Origin: Sphingomonas sp. Leaf17
GTDB taxonomy: Bacteria > Pseudomonadota > Alphaproteobacteria > Sphingomonadales > Sphingomonadaceae
Direction: 5' to 3'
Assembly (NCBI RefSeq): GCF_001421505.1
Contig: NZ_LMKL01000001.1
Coordinates: 815,001 to 879,000 of the forward strand
DNA: 64,000 nt
The position numbers were made by a program, and so were the translations under genes. Numbering within the stretch: the first letter of the stretch is position 1; every line of letters begins with the position of its first letter. The notes under the pieces were generated by a model. It worked only from the letters and a program-made list of their open reading frames with translations. It was not told where the DNA came from and searched no databases. This document shows positions 61,047 to 64,000 of this stretch, one piece after another.

Positions 61047-62441
61047 TTATGGTCGCAATGGACCCCAGGCCGGGTCGGACCCGTCGAGCGGGGTCGGGAT
61101 GCGGCGTTCGTTGACCCCGGTCAGGTCGACCAGCCACAATTGCGCCTTGCCGGCACTGCCGCCGCCGGAGCGGTAGAAGGTAACGACGCGGCCGTTGGGC
61201 GACCAGCTGGGGCCTTCGTCCTGCGCGCCGTCGGTCAACAGCTTTTCGCCGCCGCCGGTCGGGCTCATGATGCCGATGCGGAAGCTGCCGCCCAGCTTGG
61301 TGAAGGCGATCAGGTCGCCGCGCGGGCTCCAGACCGGCGTGCCGTAGCGCCCGCCGCCAAAGCTGATCCGCTGCTGGTTCGATCCGTCGGCGTTCATCGT
61401 ATAGATCTGCTGCCCGCCCGACCGGTCGCTCTCGAACACGATTCTGGAGCCGTCCGGCGAATAGCTGCCGCCGGTGTCGATGCCGGGCGAACTGGTCAGC
61501 CGCTGCGGCGTGCCGCCCTGGCTCGACACGCGGTAGATATCAGTGTTGCCGCCCTGCGCCATCGAGAACAGGATGTTGCGGCCGTCGGGTGAGAAGCGCG
61601 GCGCGAAGTTCAGCGACGCGTTCTGCACGACCAGCCGCTGCTTGCCCGTGCCGATGTCGTAGACATAGATCGCCGGCCTGTTGTTGAGGTAGCTCATGTA
61701 CACGATCGACTGCTGGTTCGGCGCGAAGCGCGGGGTCAGCACGATCGACTGGCCGTTGGTCAGGAACCGGCTGTTCGCACCGTCCTGATCCATGATCGCC
61801 AGCCGCTTGATCCGCCGCCCCTTGGGGCCGGTTTCCGAGACATAGACGACGCGACTGTCGAAATACGCGCCCTCGCCGGTCAGCCTTGTATAGACCATGT
61901 CGGCGCATTTATGCCCTGCCCGCCGCCAGTCGGACGGCGACACGACGAAGCCCTGCCGCGTCAGTTCGATCTTGGAAAACACGTCGTACAGGTAGCAGCC
62001 GACCGTCAGCGTACCGTCGCCGTTCGCGCGGACGAAGCCCTGGACCAGCGCCTGTGCGCCGGTTCCGCCCCAATAGTCGTAAGACGGCGCGGTTACCTCC
62101 GCAAAGCCCGGCATCCGCAGTTCCGCGGCGGTGCGCGGCTTGAACAGCCCGGAATTGCGCAGGTCGTTCGACACGATGTCGGCCAGCTGCCGCCCGAGCG
62201 CGTCGGTGGAGCCGGCCGGGGTCTGCACGACCGCCGATGTCGGCATCGCCGGAATCGCGATCGTCATCGGTTCGTTGACGCCGCCCGTCACCGACACTTC
62301 CAGCGGAGCCTGGGTCTGTGTCGCACCGGTCGCCTGTGGCTGGTCCTGCTGCGTCAGCACGGGGTCGGGCACCGTCTGCGCGACGGCGGCGGTCCCAAGC
62401 AACAGGGCCGCCAAGCCCGCGATCCGAAGTGTGAAAGTCAT
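61047..62441 (-). CDS. tolB: Tol-Pal system protein TolB
   Basis: 464 aa periplasmic protein. Signal peptide (RIAGLAALLLGTAAVAQ), N-terminal domain (SNDLRNSGLFKPR, YDYWGGTGAQALVQGFV) and a six-bladed propeller with repeats such as NFAPRFSPDGRNILFSM and GGSYSPDGSRIVFESDRSG. ATG 62441 has GAGG before it. Starts 8 nt after the tolA stop. Confidence 0.95.
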   Translation of the reverse strand: MTFTLRIAGLAALLLGTAAVAQTVPDPVLTQQDQPQATGATQTQAPLEVSVTGGVNEPMTIAIPAMPTSAVVQTPAGSTDALGRQLADIVSNDLRNSGLFKPRTAAELRMPGFAEVTAPSYDYWGGTGAQALVQGFVRANGDGTLTVGCYLYDVFSKIELTRQGFVVSPSDWRRAGHKCADMVYTRLTGEGAYFDSRVVYVSETGPKGRRIKRLAIMDQDGANSRFLTNGQSIVLTPRFAPNQQSIVYMSYLNNRPAIYVYDIGTGKQRLVVQNASLNFAPRFSPDGRNILFSMAQGGNTDIYRVSSQGGTPQRLTSSPGIDTGGSYSPDGSRIVFESDRSGGQQIYTMNADGSNQQRISFGGGRYGTPVWSPRGDLIAFTKLGGSFRIGIMSPTGGGEKLLTDGAQDEGPSWSPNGRVVTFYRSGGGSAGKAQLWLVDLTGVNERRIPTPLDGSDPAWGPLRP

Positions 62442-62449
62442 GCGCATCC

Positions 62450-63481
62450 TCAACGAAGCTGCCAACGATAGTTGATGTTGTTCCACCCACCACTTGGCGT
62501 CGAATAATAGTCGGCCGGCAGCCGAAGCGGCGAACAGCCCTTCAGCGCGGCGATGCCCAGATCTACCACACGTTGGGCATAGCGGCCATTCTCGTCGTCG
62601 ACACCGCTCTGGCGTACAACCTTCGGCGTGGCCGACAGCGTGCCGTCGGCGTTGAAGCGCAGGTTCAGCGTGGTGACGATCTGGTTCGCGCCCGGCCCCG
62701 GATTGACCTGACGATCGGCGCAGGGCTGGATCTGGCGCGCGATCGCCGCAACGATGCCGGCCATCGCCTTGCCGTCGATTTTCGTCGCCTTCGGGGTCTC
62801 CGACTTGCTCTTGCTCGGCGTGTCCGACAGGCCTTTCAGGAAATCGTCGCCCAGCCGGTTGCCGCGTGGGCGCGCGGCGGTCGCGGTTTCGCTGCGGCCG
62901 GCGCCCTTGGCGGTCGCGGCGGGTTTGGCGGGCGCGGGCTTGCCGGCGGCCTTGGCCGGGGTCGGCTTCGCGCCGGTGGCGGCGGTGCGCGTCGGTGGGG
63001 CCTTGGCCGGTGCAGGCTTGGCAGGTGTCGGTTTGGCCGGTGCGGCCTTTTCCGGCGCAGGCGTTGCCTTGCGCGGTTGCGACTTTGGCTGCGGGACCGG
63101 CTTGGGCGCCGGCGCAGGCTTGGGGACCGGCACCGGTTTCGGCTGCGGCTTGGGTGGAGCCGGACGCGGTTCGGGCTTCGGCTGGGGTGGCGGCGGGGCC
63201 GGCGCGGGGTCGGGTTCCGGGGCAGGCTCCGGCTCGGCCTCGGCGGGCGGGGCGGCATCCTCGGGCGCGCCCTGATCGGGGGCGACGGATTCGGCGGGCG
63301 GCGTCTCGGCCTGTGGCGCGGCCGTGTCCAGCGCAACGTCCTCGGCCAGCGAGACCTCGATCGGACGCTGTTCGATCTTTTTCACCTCTGGCGCAGTCAG
63401 CAGGCCAAGTGACAGGATGCCGAACAGCAACGCATGGCCCGCGACCGCGACGGCCAGGCCGGCTTTCTCGCTGCGGTCCAT
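62450..63481 (-). CDS. tolA: TolA-like energy-transducing protein
   Basis: 343 aa. One N-terminal membrane helix (AGLAVAVAGHALLFGILSLGLL), a long Pro/Ala/Lys/Glu-rich periplasmic linker (about 60-200, with PKP and APA repeats), and a C-terminal domain (RQIQPCADRQVNPG, VTTLNLRFNADGTLSATPKVVRQSG). In this clade the C-terminal fold is TonB-like. The ATG follows a TTG codon and is taken at 63481. Confidence 0.92.
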   Translation of the reverse strand: MDRSEKAGLAVAVAGHALLFGILSLGLLTAPEVKKIEQRPIEVSLAEDVALDTAAPQAETPPAESVAPDQGAPEDAAPPAEAEPEPAPEPDPAPAPPPPQPKPEPRPAPPKPQPKPVPVPKPAPAPKPVPQPKSQPRKATPAPEKAAPAKPTPAKPAPAKAPPTRTAATGAKPTPAKAAGKPAPAKPAATAKGAGRSETATAARPRGNRLGDDFLKGLSDTPSKSKSETPKATKIDGKAMAGIVAAIARQIQPCADRQVNPGPGANQIVTTLNLRFNADGTLSATPKVVRQSGVDDENGRYAQRVVDLGIAALKGCSPLRLPADYYSTPSGGWNNINYRWQLR

Positions 63482-63491
63482 CAACGGATGC

Positions 63492-63929
63492 TCACCGGCT
63501 CTCGTCGCCCACCGTCAGCAGCGCGACGCGGTTCAAGCCCGCACGGTTCAGCTCGCCCATCACCCGCATCACGCGCCCGTAATCGAGCGACCGGTCCGCG
63601 CGCAGGAAGATCTGCGGCGTTTCCACGCCCACCTTCTGCGACGCGATCTGCTCCAGCCGCGCCGGCAACGCCGCCTCACTGACTTCCTCCTCGCCGACGA
63701 ACAGCTTGCCCGTCGCGTCGATCGACAACGACACCGGCTTCTGGTCCTGCTCCAGCGCCTTGGCGCGCGCGTCGGGCAGTTTCACCGGCACGCCGGCGGT
63801 CAGCAGCGGCGCGGTGACCATGAAGATGATGAGCAGCACCAGCATCACGTCGACCAGCGGCGTCACGTTGATGTCGGCCATCGGGGCCTTGCGACCCCGC
63901 CCGCGCCCCGAGGGAAGGTTCATCGCCAC
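63492..63929 (-). CDS. tolR: TolR/ExbD-family protein
   Basis: 145 aa. One N-terminal transmembrane helix (DINVTPLVDVMLVLLIIFMVTAPLL) with the motor Asp in it, then a periplasmic ExbD/TolR domain (FLRADRSLDYGRVMRVMGELNRAG). GTG 63929 or ATG 63923 are both possible; GTG is 4 nt after the tolQ stop. Confidence 0.94.
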   Translation of the reverse strand: MAMNLPSGRGRGRKAPMADINVTPLVDVMLVLLIIFMVTAPLLTAGVPVKLPDARAKALEQDQKPVSLSIDATGKLFVGEEEVSEAALPARLEQIASQKVGVETPQIFLRADRSLDYGRVMRVMGELNRAGLNRVALLTVGDESR

Positions 63930-63933
63930 GGGG

Positions 63934-64000
63934 TCAGCGCGCCGTGTCGAGCTGGCGCGACAGGGTGGTGTGGAACCCGTCGGCGAAGCGGTTCAGGCTC
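63934..64000 (-). CDS. tolQ: TolQ, C-terminal end only
   Basis: Only the last 21 residues (SLNRFADGFHTTLSRQLDTAR) lie in the window, and they match a TolQ C-terminus. The rest continues past position 64000. Translationally close to tolR (4 nt). Confidence 0.9.
   Translation of the reverse strand, partial: SLNRFADGFHTTLSRQLDTAR

Noticed and set aside
63034..63300. tandem repeat / CRISPR-like pattern
   Set aside because: This is the Pro/Ala/Lys linker of TolA; the repeats are codon-level and irregular. No CRISPR array was seen anywhere.

Overview
The window is a 64 kb piece of the chromosome of a high-GC alphaproteobacterium, most likely Sphingomonas or a close relative of the Sphingomonadales. 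I infer this from the MipZ-type division ATPase, the ALAS-type (Shemin) hemA, the large TonB-dependent receptor, the DUF3034/cupredoxin/c-di-GMP neighbourhood, and sphingomonad-looking intergenic palindromes. This is recognition of families and gene order, not a database match. Coding density is high and most genes sit in short operons with 4-nt stop/start overlaps. Several genes need a TTG or GTG start.

Layout. 0.3-4.3 kb: a small unknown protein, tRNA-Lys(UUU), folK, a type-5 uracil-DNA glycosylase, and the agmatine-to-putrescine pair aguA/aguB with a DUF3147 membrane protein between them. 4.4-8.9 kb: an M28 lipoprotein peptidase divergent from an S9 peptidase, then rpsD. 9-15.2 kb: an accessory uptake locus with an MFS_2 symporter, a ROK repressor, a TonB receptor and a coupled glycerophosphodiesterase. 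It is bracketed by an 89-bp repeat attached to an intact small secreted-protein gene on one side and a decayed copy on the other. 15.8-19.8 kb: chorismate mutase, a GIY-YIG::TrmJ fusion, a REP-like inverted pair, and the rpiB-glyA-(59 aa)-nrdR operon. 19.9-22.4 kb: a lipoprotein, then an ECF sigma / RskA-like anti-sigma / fasciclin set. 22.6-35.5 kb is mostly housekeeping: DUF3429, hemA, murI, plsY-dprA, topA, panC, mipZ, a membrane J-protein, phosphomannomutase, a PH-domain protein and a DnaQ-like nuclease.

35.6-38.6 kb is an overlapping CHASE3 kinase / receiver / receiver-HWE-type kinase signalling operon. 38.6-44 kb holds an exported methyltransferase, an exported truncated haemoglobin and a DUF3034 protein, divergent from a cupredoxin translationally coupled to a GGDEF-EAL protein. 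44-51.7 kb: GST, an orphan lipoamide-dehydrogenase-like flavoprotein, a HIRAN protein, cstA-ybdD, then a LacI regulator facing a small secreted protein and a ROK fructokinase behind two LacI-like operators. 51.7-58.9 kb: an AA-clan protease, a VapBC-like antitoxin-toxin pair coupled to an EamA exporter and a GNAT acetyltransferase, ispG, a plant-type asparaginase, an S1/P1 nuclease and a TerD-vWA fusion. 58.9-64 kb: an SPFH / ribbon-helix-helix / small membrane protein operon with a palindromic operator, then the Tol-Pal operon (pal, tolB, tolA, tolR and the end of tolQ, which runs off the window).

I saw no rRNA, CRISPR array, prophage, integrase or insertion-sequence transposase. The candidates for something less described are the GIY-YIG::TrmJ fusion, the cupredoxin/DUF3034/c-di-GMP module with its exported globin, the SPFH-RHH operon and the orphan TerD-vWA protein.
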